Notes: a model not told the origin generated them from the letters alone. 64,000 bases of DNA from Lysinibacillus telephonicus (GCF_003966145.1 NZ_RXNR01000014.1:20201-84200); one strand, 5' to 3'. Numbered from the stretch's first letter, positions 35,068 to 46,353 are shown. Numbers and translations are program-made.

Positions 35068-37935
35068 TCATTTATTAGAAGCTTCGGCTAGCAACTCTTG
35101 CATTCGTTTTCGGTCACGTTCTAAAATTGGTTTTAAGTAACGGCCAGTATAAGAATTTTCATTTGCTGCAACCTCTTCAGGTGTACCTGTTGCAATAATA
35201 GTTCCGCCCTTATCGCCGCCTTCTGGACCTAAATCAATAATATGGTCTGCCGTTTTAATAACATCTAAATTATGTTCGATAACTAAGACAGTATCACCAT
35301 TATCGACAAGTCTTTGTAAAACTTTCAACAGTCGAGCAATATCTTCTGCATGAAGTCCTGTTGTTGGTTCATCTAAAATGTAGAAGGATTTCCCTGTTGA
35401 GCGTCGATGCAGTTCCGATGCAAGTTTTACACGTTGTGCCTCTCCACCTGATAAAGTGGTAGCAGGCTGACCAAGCTTCATATAACCTAATCCTACATCT
35501 ACTATCGTTTGAAGCTTCCTTTGAATTTTAGGGACATTTTCAAAGAAAACAACTGCATCTTCAATCGTCATATCTAATAGCTCTGCAATATTTTTTTCTT
35601 TGTAGCGAACTTCTAATGTTTCACGATTATATCGTTTTCCATGACATACTTCGCACGGAACATAAACATCAGGTAAGAAGTGCATTTCGATTTTGATTAT
35701 GCCATCTCCACGACAAGCTTCACAGCGGCCGCCTTTAACATTAAAGCTAAATCGTCCTTTTTTATATCCCCGTACTTTCGCTTCATTCGTTGCAGAAAAT
35801 AAATCACGAATATCATCAAAAACCCCAGTATATGTTGCTGGATTTGAACGAGGCGTACGGCCGATTGGTGATTGATCTATATCAATCACTTTATCTAAAT
35901 GCTCAATGCCTGTTATTTCTTTATGTGCACCAGGTTTTGTACGTGCACGATTTAATTTTTGTGCTAGAGATTTATATAAAATCTCATTAATAAGCGTTGA
36001 CTTTCCTGAACCTGAAACACCTGTTACAGCAATAAATTGTCCAAGAGGAATATCAACTTTGACATTTTTTAAATTGTTTTCTGATGCACCTTTAATTGTT
36101 AGTTTTCGTCCATCCGATTGTCGACGTTCAATTGGAAGAGGAATGAATTTTTTCCCGCTCAAATATTTGCCTGTAATCGATGCATCATTTTGCATCACTT
36201 CTTCTGGTGTACCGACAGCGACTATTTCACCGCCATGGACACCTGCACCTGGTCCAACATCGATTAAATAATCGGCAGCCATCATTGTATCCTCATCATG
36301 TTCAACGACGATTAACGTATTGCCCAAATCACGCATATTTTCTAGCGTTGCAATAAGTCGATCATTATCACGTTGATGCAAACCAATCGATGGCTCATCC
36401 AAAATATAGAGAACACCTGTCAGCCGAGATCCAATTTGAGTGGCAAGTCGGATACGTTGTGCTTCCCCGCCTGATAATGTTCCCGCTGAACGAGAAAGTG
36501 TTAAATAGTCTAATCCTACATTTATTAAAAAGCTTAATCGTTCAGTAATTTCACGGATAATCAACCTTGCAATTTGCATCTCTTTTTCTGTTAAAGATAA
36601 AGAAGAGAAAAATCCATACATTTCAGCAATAGAATGCTGGGTTGCTTCCGCAATGTGTAGACCTTCTACTTTTATCGCTAATGTTTCCGGCTTTAATCGA
36701 TAGCCTTTACATGCTGGACAAGGCTGCTCTGCCATATATTTTTCCATTTGTTCACGTACCCAATCCGAAGTGGAATCTCGGAAACGGCGTTCAATGTTAC
36801 GGACTACACCTTCAAATTCAATATCTTTATCATGAACGCTACCATATTCATTTTCATAGTGGAAATGGATGAGTTCATTACCTGAGCCATACAAAATTTT
36901 ATCCATTTGACCTTTTGGAATTTGTGACACGGGTACGTCCATCGGGATGCCATAATGCTCGCATACTGCCTTTAATAACTGAGGATAGTATTGTGAGCTA
37001 GTTGGCTCCCATGCAGCAATCGCGTGTTCTTCTAAAGTTTTATCCCAATCAGGAATTAATAAATCTAGGTCTACTTCTTGTTTAGTCCCAAGCCCATCGC
37101 AGGAAGGACAAGCACCAAATGGACTGTTGAAAGAAAACATACGTGGTTCTAATTCTCCAATTGAAAAACCACAAAGTGGGCATGCATGGTGTTCACTAAA
37201 CAGCAATTCCTCATGTTCCATTACATCTACTAATACTCTGCCATCTGCCAATTTACATGCCGTTTCAAGAGAATCACTCAGCCGTGCTGCAACACCATCT
37301 TTTATAACTACACGGTCTATGACAACCTCAATATTATGTTTTTTATTTTTGTCCAGCTCAATTGAATCATCTAAATCACGCATCTCTCCATCGATTCTTA
37401 CTCGGACATAACCTTGCTTCTTTAAATCTTCCAATAGTTTCACATGTGTTCCTTTTCGTCCTGAAACCATTGGTGCCAACAATTGCATTTTTGTACGTTC
37501 AGGATATTCTAATAGTCGGTCCACCATTTGTTCAATCGTTTGGGATGTAATTTCAATGCCATGATTTGGGCAAATTGGTTTCCCTATACGTGCAAATAAC
37601 AGACGTAAATAATCATAAATTTCTGTTACAGTACCGACTGTTGAACGTGGATTTCTGCTCGTAGTTTTTTGATCAATAGAAATCGCAGGCGATAGCCCTT
37701 CGATTGAATCAACATCCGGTTTATCCATTTGTCCTAAAAATTGACGTGCATATGCAGAAAGAGACTCGACATATCGTCGTTGTCCTTCCGCATAAATTGT
37801 GTCAAATGCTAGTGATGATTTACCAGAACCAGATAAGCCTGTTAATACGACAAGCTTATCTCGTGGTATTGTTACGTTAATATTTTTCAAATTATTCGAA
37901 CGTGCACCTTGCACAACTATTTCTGTATTTTTCAC
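35068..37935 (-). CDS. uvrA: Excinuclease ABC subunit A
   Basis: A 955-aa UvrA, full length. Two ABC modules: Walker [10 protein letters not shown] near residue 33 and [10 protein letters not shown] near 640; signatures [12 protein letters not shown] and [12 protein letters not shown]. Zinc-finger cysteine pairs CPLCGFS / CPSCDG and CEACRGDG / CEVCHG. It locates lesions and loads UvrB in nucleotide excision repair. GTG start at 37935 with AAGGGTGA upstream, 7 bp after the uvrB stop, so uvrB-uvrA is an operon. Confidence 0.98.
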   Translation of the reverse strand: MKNTEIVVQGARSNNLKNINVTIPRDKLVVLTGLSGSGKSSLAFDTIYAEGQRRYVESLSAYARQFLGQMDKPDVDSIEGLSPAISIDQKTTSRNPRSTVGTVTEIYDYLRLLFARIGKPICPNHGIEITSQTIEQMVDRLLEYPERTKMQLLAPMVSGRKGTHVKLLEDLKKQGYVRVRIDGEMRDLDDSIELDKNKKHNIEVVIDRVVIKDGVAARLSDSLETACKLADGRVLVDVMEHEELLFSEHHACPLCGFSIGELEPRMFSFNSPFGACPSCDGLGTKQEVDLDLLIPDWDKTLEEHAIAAWEPTSSQYYPQLLKAVCEHYGIPMDVPVSQIPKGQMDKILYGSGNELIHFHYENEYGSVHDKDIEFEGVVRNIERRFRDSTSDWVREQMEKYMAEQPCPACKGYRLKPETLAIKVEGLHIAEATQHSIAEMYGFFSSLSLTEKEMQIARLIIREITERLSFLINVGLDYLTLSRSAGTLSGGEAQRIRLATQIGSRLTGVLYILDEPSIGLHQRDNDRLIATLENMRDLGNTLIVVEHDEDTMMAADYLIDVGPGAGVHGGEIVAVGTPEEVMQNDASITGKYLSGKKFIPLPIERRQSDGRKLTIKGASENNLKNVKVDIPLGQFIAVTGVSGSGKSTLINEILYKSLAQKLNRARTKPGAHKEITGIEHLDKVIDIDQSPIGRTPRSNPATYTGVFDDIRDLFSATNEAKVRGYKKGRFSFNVKGGRCEACRGDGIIKIEMHFLPDVYVPCEVCHGKRYNRETLEVRYKEKNIAELLDMTIEDAVVFFENVPKIQRKLQTIVDVGLGYMKLGQPATTLSGGEAQRVKLASELHRRSTGKSFYILDEPTTGLHAEDIARLLKVLQRLVDNGDTVLVIEHNLDVIKTADHIIDLGPEGGDKGGTIIATGTPEEVAANENSYTGRYLKPILERDRKRMQELLAEASNK

Positions 37936-37942
37936 GTTTTGG

Positions 37943-39925
37943 TCACCCTTCTACCTTCAGTTCAAATATCGTATCTCTTAATTCTGCTGCACGTTCAAAA
38001 TCAAGTGCTTTGGCGGCTTCCTTCATTTCATTTTCAAGCGATGCAATCAATTTCTCGATTTCTGCTTTTGACAGCTTTTTGCCCTTCGTCACTTTTGTTG
38101 CATATGTCTCTTCTTCTTCTGCAGCCTGCGTTGCGCGAATTAAATCTGGAATTTTCTTCTGAATTGTTTTTGGTGTTATACCGTGTTCCTTGTTGTATGC
38201 CTCTTGAATTGTACGACGACGTTTTGTTTCATCGATTGCTTTTTTCATTGAATCAGTCATGTTATCTGCGTATAAAATTACATGTCCATTCGCATTTCGG
38301 GCAGCTCGTCCAATCGTTTGAATAAGTGAACGTTCTGAACGTAAAAATCCTTCTTTATCAGCATCAAGGATTGCAACAAGAGATACTTCTGGAATATCTA
38401 GTCCTTCACGCAATAAATTGATTCCTACGAGAACATCATATGTTCCTTTTCGAAGCTCGCGTATGATTTCAATTCGTTCCAACGTCTTAACTTCAGAGTG
38501 AAGATACTCGACTTTGATGCCGATTTCCTTCAGATAGTCTGTTAAATCTTCTGACATTTTCTTCGTTAACGTTGTAATTAAAACACGTTCATTTTGTCGA
38601 ACCCGTTCATTTATTTCATCGATTAAATCGTCAATTTGTCCTTCAATTGGACGAACATCAATTGTTGGGTCGAGCAGTCCAGTTGGACGTATAATTTGCT
38701 CAACCATCTCTGGTGTATGTTCGATTTCATAGGGGCCAGGAGTTGCTGAAACGTAAATGGCTTGATGTATATGCTGTTCAAACTCTTCGAATTTTAATGG
38801 TCTATTATCAAGTGCTGATGGTAAGCGGAAACCGTGTTCTACTAATACATTCTTACGAGCTTGGTCCCCATTATACATTCCGCGTATTTGCGGCAAAGTT
38901 ACGTGACTTTCATCCACAACTAATAAAAAATCTTTGGGGAAATAATCTAGCAATGTATAAGGTGTTACTCCCGCTTCTCTCAACGTTAAATGACGGGAAT
39001 AGTTTTCGATTCCTGAACAGAAGCCCATCTCACGCATCATTTCTAAATCATAGTTTGTTCTTTGCTCTAAACGCTGCGCTTCAAGCAGTTTATCTTCTGC
39101 TCGGAATTTTGCAAGCTGCTCTTCAAGCTCAGCCTCAATATTTTCAATAGCCTTTAACATTTTCTCTTCTCGTGTAACGAAGTGGGAAGCTGGGAAAATA
39201 GCTACATGATCGCGGTCACCCATAATTTCACCAGTTAAAGCATCCACTTCCCGAATTCGATCAATTTCATCGCCAAAAAATTCAACACGAATACATTTTT
39301 CATCTCTAGATGCTGGGAAAATTTCGACTACATCTCCTCGAACTCTAAATGTACCCCGTGTAAAGTTTACATCGTTCCGTTCATATTGTATGTCTACGAG
39401 TTTTCTCAACAATTGATTGCGTTCAATTTCCATCCCAGTTCGGACAGATACAACCATTTCACGATATTCCTCTGGATTCCCTAAACCATATATACAAGAC
39501 ACAGAAGCTATAATGATGACATCTTGTCGTTCAAACAATGCTGATGTAGCGGAGTGTCGCAGCTTGTCGATTTCATCATTAATGCTTGAATCTTTTTCGA
39601 TATAGGTATCCGTTTGTGGAACATAAGCTTCCGGCTGATAATAATCGTAGTAGCTGACAAAATATTCAACCGCATTGTTTGGGAAAAATTGTTTAAATTC
39701 GCTGTATAGCTGTCCTGCCAGTGTTTTATTATGTGCAATCACCAGCGTTGGCTTCTTTACTTCTTTTATTACATTGGAAATGGTAAATGTTTTCCCCGTA
39801 CCTGTTGCCCCAAGCAAAGTTTGATGCCTTTTGCCATCCTTTATGCCTTTAACAAGCTCCGCAATGGCATTCGGCTGATCGCCGCTTGGTTCATAGGCAG
39901 AATACAATTCAAAAGTTTCGGCCAT
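37943..39925 (-). CDS. uvrB: Excinuclease ABC subunit B
   Basis: A 660-aa UvrB. Walker A GATGTGKT (39-46), the strand-inserting beta-hairpin [20 protein letters not shown], helicase motif [10 protein letters not shown], and the C-terminal UVR motif ([19 protein letters not shown]) that binds UvrC. First gene of uvrBA. A LexA-like box and promoter lie 70-85 bp upstream, so SOS induction is expected. Confidence 0.98.
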   Translation of the reverse strand: MAETFELYSAYEPSGDQPNAIAELVKGIKDGKRHQTLLGATGTGKTFTISNVIKEVKKPTLVIAHNKTLAGQLYSEFKQFFPNNAVEYFVSYYDYYQPEAYVPQTDTYIEKDSSINDEIDKLRHSATSALFERQDVIIIASVSCIYGLGNPEEYREMVVSVRTGMEIERNQLLRKLVDIQYERNDVNFTRGTFRVRGDVVEIFPASRDEKCIRVEFFGDEIDRIREVDALTGEIMGDRDHVAIFPASHFVTREEKMLKAIENIEAELEEQLAKFRAEDKLLEAQRLEQRTNYDLEMMREMGFCSGIENYSRHLTLREAGVTPYTLLDYFPKDFLLVVDESHVTLPQIRGMYNGDQARKNVLVEHGFRLPSALDNRPLKFEEFEQHIHQAIYVSATPGPYEIEHTPEMVEQIIRPTGLLDPTIDVRPIEGQIDDLIDEINERVRQNERVLITTLTKKMSEDLTDYLKEIGIKVEYLHSEVKTLERIEIIRELRKGTYDVLVGINLLREGLDIPEVSLVAILDADKEGFLRSERSLIQTIGRAARNANGHVILYADNMTDSMKKAIDETKRRRTIQEAYNKEHGITPKTIQKKIPDLIRATQAAEEEETYATKVTKGKKLSKAEIEKLIASLENEMKEAAKALDFERAAELRDTIFELKVEG

Positions 39926-40254
39926 TCGTAGATCGTCCTTTCACCCAATTCTTGTATTTTATTTTAGCATAACCATTTAGAAATTTCGAACAAAAAGCGA
40001 ACATATATTCCTCAACTTTTTACTTCTCCCCATTTGTAAGGAAACAACCTATTATTACAAACCAGCAGTGAGATATAAAGATAAGAAGTAATTTACTAAA
40101 TCTGAGAGTGCATTATACAAAGCACTTAGACGATTATAGAGTCTTACACCACAGCTCTATGACTTGTGTACAAAGTCTACTTGTCCCCTGCTAAAAAAGA
40201 AATATGCTTCAACATAAAGTTATCTGTAAATCTAAATTTTTATTTTCTTAAAAG
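39926..40254. promoter_or_regulatory. uvrB promoter region with LexA-like box
   Basis: At 39998-40011 a near-palindrome cgaac-atat-attcc resembles the Bacillus SOS box CGAAC-N4-GTTCG with two mismatches. On the minus strand TTGTTC-N16-TATGCT lies adjacent as a plausible promoter overlapping the box. No gene in this stretch. Confidence 0.6.
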
Positions 40255-40296
40255 AAAAAAGTACACTTCAGTTTTGGTTCTGAAGTGCACTTTTTT
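40255..40296. terminator. Terminator after the Fe-ADH gene
   Basis: 17-bp stem with one G-T pair, flanked by A and T runs; loop ttttggtt. It could act both ways. Confidence 0.85.
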
Positions 40297-40322
40297 GTTT
40301 TTCGGACAACACAAGCTTGTTT

Positions 40323-41519
40323 TTAATGAATTTTTTCTAAACTATTTTTTTCAGCAATTTTCCCTTCAAACGCTGCTTTATAAATCGACAAAATATCTTC
40401 TCGTAATAATGGCATTGGGCTCCGTGCTAAAATCCGCTTTTGTTCAATAGCATCCTTTGTTAAACTTTCAAGCGCATCCTCAGTAATATTGAATCCTTGT
40501 AAAGTAGATGGAATATTTACATCCTCTACTAACCTTTTTAATTCGTCTACACATTTGTAAGATGCTTCTTCTTGGGATAAGTTTACTGCGCTAAAGCCCA
40601 TCGCTTCATATATATCTTTCATTCGTTTCTCACAGCTTTGACGGATGTACCCCATGACATATGGAAGTAAAACGGCATTGGAATCTCCATGGGCAATATG
40701 GAACTGTCCTCCAATAGGATAAGCTAAGGCATGGACACCAGCTACACCTGCATTAAAGAAGGCCAGCCCAGCAAGATAACTTCCGTAGCTCATATCTGTA
40801 CGAGCTTGTTTGTCTTCACCATTAGAAACAGCAGTACGAATAGAATTACTGATTAAACGAATCGCCTGTAATGCAAGTGCATCTGATACGGGGCTTGCAT
40901 TTTTAGAAATGTAAGCTTCAACTGCATGAGTCAGTGCATCTACCCCCGTTGCGGCCGTCACTTTAGGTGGTAAAGAAATAGTTAAAGCAGGATCAACAAT
41001 CGCAACATCCGCTATTAAATAATCATGTGTCACGACATCTTTTGTTGTTTCAAGCGATAATACAGAAATATTCGTAACTTCCGAACCTGTTCCCGAAGTA
41101 GTAGGGATTAATATTTTAGGAAGTCCTTTATGTGTAATTTCCTTTGTTCCTGTTAAGTTTAGGTAATCAGCAACAGAGCCTTCATGTGAAGCTAAAACGC
41201 CTGCAAGCTTTGCTAAATCAAGCGCACTACCTCCTCCGACGCCAATCACCATATCGAATTGATGCTCTCGTGTGTAAGCAACTAACTTTTCTCCAATCGC
41301 AAGCGGTGGTTCAGGTACGACCTCTGTATAAACTTCAGTTATATAGCCCACTTTTTCCAATGGTTCAACGATTTTATTAGTTAATCCAATATTTTTTAAA
41401 AATGGATCAGTGATGACAAGGATTTTTTTCACTTCGAAACGATTTACTTCATCTACTAAGTGAGATAACGAATCCCATCCTGTAAAACTGACCGGTGGAA
41501 ATGTAATTTTTTCAGACAT
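40323..41519 (-). CDS. Iron-containing alcohol dehydrogenase
   Basis: 398 aa from ATG 41519 (GAGGAG 9 bp upstream; a TTG 6 bp earlier is too close). Group III Fe-ADH: NAD-binding GVGGGSALDLAK and IPTTSGTGSEVT. The metal-binding region has TGVDALTHAVEAYIS, AGVAGVHALAYPIGGQFHIA and HG. It would reduce or oxidise an alcohol/aldehyde pair. Third gene of a LacI-regulated operon with an aldehyde dehydrogenase and a permease. Substrate unassigned. Confidence 0.9.
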   Translation of the reverse strand: MSEKITFPPVSFTGWDSLSHLVDEVNRFEVKKILVITDPFLKNIGLTNKIVEPLEKVGYITEVYTEVVPEPPLAIGEKLVAYTREHQFDMVIGVGGGSALDLAKLAGVLASHEGSVADYLNLTGTKEITHKGLPKILIPTTSGTGSEVTNISVLSLETTKDVVTHDYLIADVAIVDPALTISLPPKVTAATGVDALTHAVEAYISKNASPVSDALALQAIRLISNSIRTAVSNGEDKQARTDMSYGSYLAGLAFFNAGVAGVHALAYPIGGQFHIAHGDSNAVLLPYVMGYIRQSCEKRMKDIYEAMGFSAVNLSQEEASYKCVDELKRLVEDVNIPSTLQGFNITEDALESLTKDAIEQKRILARSPMPLLREDILSIYKAAFEGKIAEKNSLEKIH

Positions 41520-41525
41520 GTCCAA

Positions 41526-42998
41526 TCACTCCTCACTTTGGTTCCAAACAATTAGCTTTGTTTCCGTCATTTCATGTATGGCATATTTTAAACCTTCTTT
41601 ACCTGTCCCACTTTCCTTTACACCACCATATGGCATCTGGTCAACACGGTATGTTGGAATATCATTTATCATTACGCCGCCAACTTCAAATAATTTTGAA
41701 GCTTTAAAAGCTGTTTGAATGTTATTTGTAAAGATCCCAGCTTGTAACCCGTAGTTGGAATCATTAATTGCTTCAATGCCTTCTTCAATACTAGAAATTC
41801 GAGAAACGACAACTATCGGTGCAAACACTTCCTGGCACGATACTTTAGCATCGGACGGTACATCAGTTAAAATCGTAGGCATCAAGACACCATTGTCAAT
41901 CGTGCCGCCCGTAATAATTTTTGCTCCATTTTGAACTGCTTCTTGAATCCAAGAAAGTGCTCTCTCTTGCTCTTTTGGATGAATCATAGCTGAAATATCA
42001 GTTGATTCCTCTAAAGGACTCCCAATAACTAACTTTTTTGTTCCAGCCTCAAATTGTTGAATAAATTCATCGAATAACTCGTCCATTACATATGTGCGCT
42101 GCAATGAAATACACACTTGTCCTTGGTTTGAAAAAGCACCTGTTACACATTTCGATACAATTTTAGATAAGTCCACACCTTTGTCGATAATAACGCCTGC
42201 ATTCGAACCGAGTTCTAGTGCGACCTTCTTTAATCCAGCTTTATTTCGAATACTAATCCCTACTGCTGGACTACCTGTGAATGTAATCATTTTTACTTTA
42301 TCGCTTTCTACCAATGCATCTCCAACCGTGCCGCCACTACCTGTTACTACATTATAAGCTCCTTTTGGCAACTCCGTTTGATCTATCAATTCTGCTAGAA
42401 AAAGTGCTGATAAAGGTGTTTGCGAAGCTGGCTTTAATACGATTGTATTTCCCGCTGCAATAGCAGGCCCTACTTTATGTGCTACTAAGTTTTGTGGGAA
42501 ATTAAACGGCGTAATAGCACCGATAACCCCGAGAGGCTCTTCTATTGTATAACCGAAGCGATTTGCCCCATTTTTAGCGGCATCCATCGGAATCATTTCA
42601 CCAGTTAAGCGTTTTGCTTCCTCCGCCGCAAATTTGTAAGTTTCAATTGTACGGTCGATTTCAGCTAATGCAAACTTTATCGGCTTAGCTGATTCTAAAG
42701 AAATGATTTCAGCTGCTTGTTGTCTATTCTCAATAAAAAGTTGGGCAATATGCTCTAAAATAGCAGCTCGTTTATAAGCAGTTAATTCCGCCATTTGCTG
42801 TCTCGTTTCGTATGCAACATCAATGACTTCCTCTACTTCTTCACGTGTTGCTTGTGGAATTAAAGCAATTGTTTCTTTTGTATATGGTGAAACAAGCTCT
42901 GCATATTTTTCAGAAGATTTCCATTCACCGTTAACGTAGTACTTTTTTTCCTTTGAATTAAACATTAAGAAGCTCTCGTTCTTCATCATTCTTTCCAT
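41526..42998 (-). CDS. NAD(P)-dependent aldehyde dehydrogenase
   Basis: 490-aa ALDH superfamily member. Catalytic Cys296 (GQVCISLQR), general base Glu262 (LELGSNAG), oxyanion Asn166 (TPFNFPQN). The sequence is closest in feel to the lactaldehyde / non-phosphorylating GAPDH group. The exact start is unclear: ATG 42998, or M12 (MFNSKEKKYYVNGEW) at 42965, which fits the family N-terminus. Its 5' end overlaps the permease gene by 41 bp at most, so the two are coupled. It probably oxidises the aldehyde made by the downstream Fe-ADH. Confidence 0.9.
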   Translation of the reverse strand: MERMMKNESFLMFNSKEKKYYVNGEWKSSEKYAELVSPYTKETIALIPQATREEVEEVIDVAYETRQQMAELTAYKRAAILEHIAQLFIENRQQAAEIISLESAKPIKFALAEIDRTIETYKFAAEEAKRLTGEMIPMDAAKNGANRFGYTIEEPLGVIGAITPFNFPQNLVAHKVGPAIAAGNTIVLKPASQTPLSALFLAELIDQTELPKGAYNVVTGSGGTVGDALVESDKVKMITFTGSPAVGISIRNKAGLKKVALELGSNAGVIIDKGVDLSKIVSKCVTGAFSNQGQVCISLQRTYVMDELFDEFIQQFEAGTKKLVIGSPLEESTDISAMIHPKEQERALSWIQEAVQNGAKIITGGTIDNGVLMPTILTDVPSDAKVSCQEVFAPIVVVSRISSIEEGIEAINDSNYGLQAGIFTNNIQTAFKASKLFEVGGVMINDIPTYRVDQMPYGGVKESGTGKEGLKYAIHEMTETKLIVWNQSEE

Positions 42999-44388
42999 CT
43001 ACGTTTAAGTCTCCTTTTCCATTTTGTTGGTCTTTTGTAAATGTATTATCGACTTCTCCTTTAAAGAAATTCTTTCCGTAAATTAATAAACAAAGGATAA
43101 TTCCTGCAGCGAAAGCCCATGCTGCGCCTTTAATACAGAGTATGGCACCAATGATTCCAGCAACCCCTAGATCAGTTTGACTTCGCGCTTCTAATATTCC
43201 AACCTTCACACTTACATAGCCTTGGATTAACATCGTTGAAGCAAGTGCTACCCCTAAAATTGGCTCTACTAAGCTTACAATTGGCAACAAGAATAGCCCT
43301 GTGTTTGTTCCCCAACGGAATGATCCAATACCCCCAAAGAAGGAATCCATCGCCTTTCTACCTTTTTTGAATCGTTCCACCATAACAACTTGCATTGCAG
43401 ACCAAATTGGACCACACATTGTTACGTCAGGACCTAAAATACTCATGGCACTGTTACGAATTCCAAAAATTAAATGTGCACGGCTTGGGCTGTAATCTAC
43501 TTTTTCATCTACTCGTACAGCAGCACCGTCCTCAACCAATGCTTTTGTTTGTAACACATCACCAAATAGCACAATATACGCTGCCAATACTGTTGGTAAT
43601 GCGGTAATAAACATCATAATTGGTGGGAAACCTAAGCCAAAAATCGTATATTCATTCCACAATGTTACAAAGTCAGGTGCAGAAAAGCCCCACTCTATAG
43701 ATGGCCATGCTGCTTCCCCAAATATAGGTGCAATAATTACCGCTAGAAGAATAACTGGGAAAATCCCAAGCTTTCCTATAAGCCCCCAAAAGCGATTTTT
43801 GTGCTGGAATTTTGAAAAATGTTTAGAGAATAATAGATAAAAAGCAATTCCTATCGCAATAGTAATAGTCCATGGGAAAGATTCAAATCTTCCTCCAATC
43901 TGGAACACTGAAATTACTGCTGCCAGCCCTGCACCAAGAATAATCCCTGACTTCATAGCAGACGGAATTAATCCTACTACTTTCGCTGCTAAACCTGTTG
44001 CTCCCAAAACTAATGAAAGAATCCCTAGTGTCATCTGAAAGGCAATTAAGGAGTGTACTCGCTCTGGCCCTTCTGGAAACTGTGAACAATATAAAGTAAT
44101 CAACGGTATGGCTGGTGTAATCCACCCTGGCACAGTTGGATCTCCTAGTAAATGATGCAGTAAGTAGAAAAGTCCATTTAAGACGACAATAGCCAAAGCT
44201 ACTTCAAATGGCATTCCCAACAATTCGACTAATATTGGAATGGCCGACAAATCCACCGCACACATTAATAAACCTTGAACATAATCAGGCCACTCAAAGC
44301 GATAATGAATAAATGGCAATCGAATTTTAAAAGGCCCTGCTGGTATATGTGGTGACTCTTCACCAAATTTCCTATTTTTCCATAACAT
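42958..44388 (-). CDS. Multi-TM permease, possibly NCS2/SLC23-like
   Basis: A 476-aa membrane protein with about 12-14 TM helices and a hydrophilic C-terminal tail (TKDQQNGKGDLNVDGKNDEE). Blocks such as VPGWITPAIPLITLYC, SAMKSGIILGAGLAAVISVF and SILGPDVTMCGPIWSAMQVV suggest a UraA/SLC23-like transporter fold, but I am not certain of the family. First gene of the operon and the one nearest the LacI operators. Ribosome-binding site GGGGAGGAG. Presumably imports the substrate of the dehydrogenases. Confidence 0.6.
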   Translation of the reverse strand: MLWKNRKFGEESPHIPAGPFKIRLPFIHYRFEWPDYVQGLLMCAVDLSAIPILVELLGMPFEVALAIVVLNGLFYLLHHLLGDPTVPGWITPAIPLITLYCSQFPEGPERVHSLIAFQMTLGILSLVLGATGLAAKVVGLIPSAMKSGIILGAGLAAVISVFQIGGRFESFPWTITIAIGIAFYLLFSKHFSKFQHKNRFWGLIGKLGIFPVILLAVIIAPIFGEAAWPSIEWGFSAPDFVTLWNEYTIFGLGFPPIMMFITALPTVLAAYIVLFGDVLQTKALVEDGAAVRVDEKVDYSPSRAHLIFGIRNSAMSILGPDVTMCGPIWSAMQVVMVERFKKGRKAMDSFFGGIGSFRWGTNTGLFLLPIVSLVEPILGVALASTMLIQGYVSVKVGILEARSQTDLGVAGIIGAILCIKGAAWAFAAGIILCLLIYGKNFFKGEVDNTFTKDQQNGKGDLNVDGKNDEERELLNV

Positions 44389-44470
44389 AATGTATTACTC
44401 CTCCCCTTTTTGTAACCCCTTACATTAAATAAAAAAGTTTCCCTCCTATATTTATTGATGTCGACTTAAC

Positions 44471-44490
44471 AAAATGAATACGTAACCATT
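44471..44490. promoter_or_regulatory. LacI-type operator O1
   Basis: 20-bp site with a TG-AATACGTAAC-CA core resembling LacI/CcpA-family operators, 83 bp upstream of the permease start. Exact inverted copy at 44635. Confidence 0.75.
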
Positions 44491-44634
44491 TTTGGTTTTA
44501 AAAAAATTTGTTACTCTATTGATTTTCGATATAGCAGATATGCTTTTAGCTACTTTGTTATTGGATTAAGATAATGTTCAACTTTTGCCGCAATCATTAT
44601 TTACTAAAATCAACAATTATCAAATTAGGATTAT

Positions 44635-44654
44635 AATGGTTACGTATTCATTTT
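44635..44654. promoter_or_regulatory. LacI-type operator O2
   Basis: Exact reverse complement of the site at 44471-44490, 164 bp away centre to centre, just downstream of the lacI-family gene. Confidence 0.75.
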
Positions 44655-44661
44655 TGAATAT

Positions 44662-44689
44662 AAAACAAACTTTTAAAAAAGTTTGTTTT
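44662..44689 (-). terminator. Hairpin overlapping the lacI-family stop codon
   Basis: 13-bp stem aaaacaaactttt / aaaagtttgtttt overlapping the TAA. The tail beyond the stem is short, so termination may be partial. Confidence 0.5.
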
Positions 44690-45680
44690 ATATTTTACGA
44701 GTCGTTTTTCTAGAATAAATTCTAACAGACTCCGTAATTTTAACGCAAGAGTTTTTTTTATTTTCAATCAATTCTATTAATTTATTAATAGCCAAAAAGC
44801 CTAAATTTTCTTTAGATATACTCCCTACAGTTGTTAATTGAATGGATGCATGTTGACTAATGTCTACATTGTCTATACCTATAATACTAATGTCTTCAGG
44901 TACGCTTAAATTAGCATAAATGGCATCATCCATTAAATATAATGCAAGTGAATCCGAACCTGCACATATTCCTGTTGGCCTATTTTTCGAATGTATTAGT
45001 TTTTGAAACGCTCTTGAAACATCCATTTTTGAAGTATCTGTATGAATTATATATTCTGCTGAAACGGAATGTTGGTACTCTTTTATCGCTTTTAAAAACC
45101 CATGATATCGGTTATTAAATGTACTCATTGTTAATGGACCGCCAACCCAAGCAATATTTGTATGACCAAGTTCAATTAGATGCTTTGCTGACAAATAACC
45201 TGCTTCAAAGTTATCTATTTCTACAAACTGACGATTATTTTTATGCTTGCGATTATATGTAATGAAAGGAATGTCCATTTTTTCTAACTTCTCAAAAATT
45301 GGATCATCTATTAAAATACACGATAAAATAATCCCGTCCACCTTTTGCTCAAATGCTGTTGCATAGGCTTCCGTTAGCTTCTTATCGTTTACAAACTGTA
45401 CATTAACACGATACCCCTTTGAATTTGCATAATTCACAATGGCTGTAGTTGTATCGACGAAAAACGGATTATGTAATGGCCCTGATAAAAGAGCAATCGT
45501 GTAAGTCTTATTTTGGACGAGGGATCGAGCATGGGCATTTGGAATATAGTTTAATTCCTGGATTGCCTTCATTACTTTGTCAATTGTAGGCTTTTTAACT
45601 AGTTCTGGAGTGTTTAAAACACGTGAAACTGTTGTTTGAGATACTCCTGCATGTTTTGCAACGTCTTTTGAAGATACCAA
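44688..45680 (-). CDS. LacI-family transcriptional regulator
   Basis: 330 aa from TTG 45680, which has AGGAGG 8 bp upstream; the frame extends to 45728 without a ribosome-binding site. N-terminal HTH VSSKDVAKHAGVSQTTVSRV then LNTPELVKKPT, hinge YIPNAHARSLV, then a periplasmic-binding-like domain (TYTIALLSGPLHNPFF, GHTNIAWVGGPL, PEDISIIGIDNVDISQHASI, QLTTV). It lies upstream of the permease-ALDH-ADH operon on the same strand. It is the obvious reader of the two operators between them. Effector unknown. Confidence 0.93.
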   Translation of the reverse strand: MVSSKDVAKHAGVSQTTVSRVLNTPELVKKPTIDKVMKAIQELNYIPNAHARSLVQNKTYTIALLSGPLHNPFFVDTTTAIVNYANSKGYRVNVQFVNDKKLTEAYATAFEQKVDGIILSCILIDDPIFEKLEKMDIPFITYNRKHKNNRQFVEIDNFEAGYLSAKHLIELGHTNIAWVGGPLTMSTFNNRYHGFLKAIKEYQHSVSAEYIIHTDTSKMDVSRAFQKLIHSKNRPTGICAGSDSLALYLMDDAIYANLSVPEDISIIGIDNVDISQHASIQLTTVGSISKENLGFLAINKLIELIENKKNSCVKITESVRIYSRKTTRKI

Positions 45681-45776
45681 AGACAGGACCCTCCTTTTGC
45701 TACTTTCTCTACTAATGTAACTATACATTGAATTTAATCAAGTGACTATCATCAATTTTTTGTAAAAAAATCAAAT

Positions 45777-45841
45777 AAAAAGTCGCTAAAACCGAATTTG
45801 TCCAATTACTAGCAAGACATTCTTCTGTTCAGCGACTTTTT
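45777..45841 (-). terminator. Terminator after the IDEAL-domain gene
   Basis: 11-bp outer stem aaaaagtcgct / agcgacttttt with a long (43-nt) loop. Confidence 0.55.
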
Positions 45842-45863
45842 GATTTTTCATTTTATATTCATT

Positions 45864-46139
45864 TTAATTTATCGACTCTTGTGTTTCTTGGCTTTCTTCC
45901 ATTTCCTGTGTTTCCTGCAATTCATTTAACTCTTTAGTGTAAGAATAAAAAGCATCTTTATTTCGTTCATCTAATGCATTATCGATGAGATCTTTTAACT
46001 GTTCAATTCTTTGCAATCTTTGCATCCGGTTTAAAAACAAGTCCAAATAAATGTCATTCAATAATTTTTCAGATTCATTTACATGTTGGTAGCTTCCTAC
46101 TGCCTTAATAAAATCTGTATATGAATAATATTTATCCAT
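45864..46139 (-). CDS. IDEAL-domain small protein
   Basis: 91 aa from ATG 46139 (GGGGTGA upstream). The IDEAL-type motif is LKDLIDNALDERNKDAFYSY, then TKELNEL, near the C-terminus, followed by a Glu/Gln/Thr-rich tail (ETQEMEESQETQESIN). IDEAL motifs occur in small Bacillales proteins and in adaptor-type proteins. Function here unknown. It is divergent from comK across about 340 bp, which may mean shared control. Confidence 0.75.
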   Translation of the reverse strand: MDKYYSYTDFIKAVGSYQHVNESEKLLNDIYLDLFLNRMQRLQRIEQLKDLIDNALDERNKDAFYSYTKELNELQETQEMEESQETQESIN

Positions 46140-46353
46140 CGATATCACCCCGATTCCCTTTTTTCTATTATAAAAAATCAAATTTCAATTTGCAATATAT
46201 TCTGAAAAATAGGTGAATTTTTTACTACTTTGCTTTCTATTAGCTGTAGATTTACGGCTGAAGTTTCATACTTTTATACTTTATTTATTTTTTAATAGAA
46301 GTTTTAGGCATTCGATTATTATTTTGAAGTAATTAACCTTACAAAATAATGGG

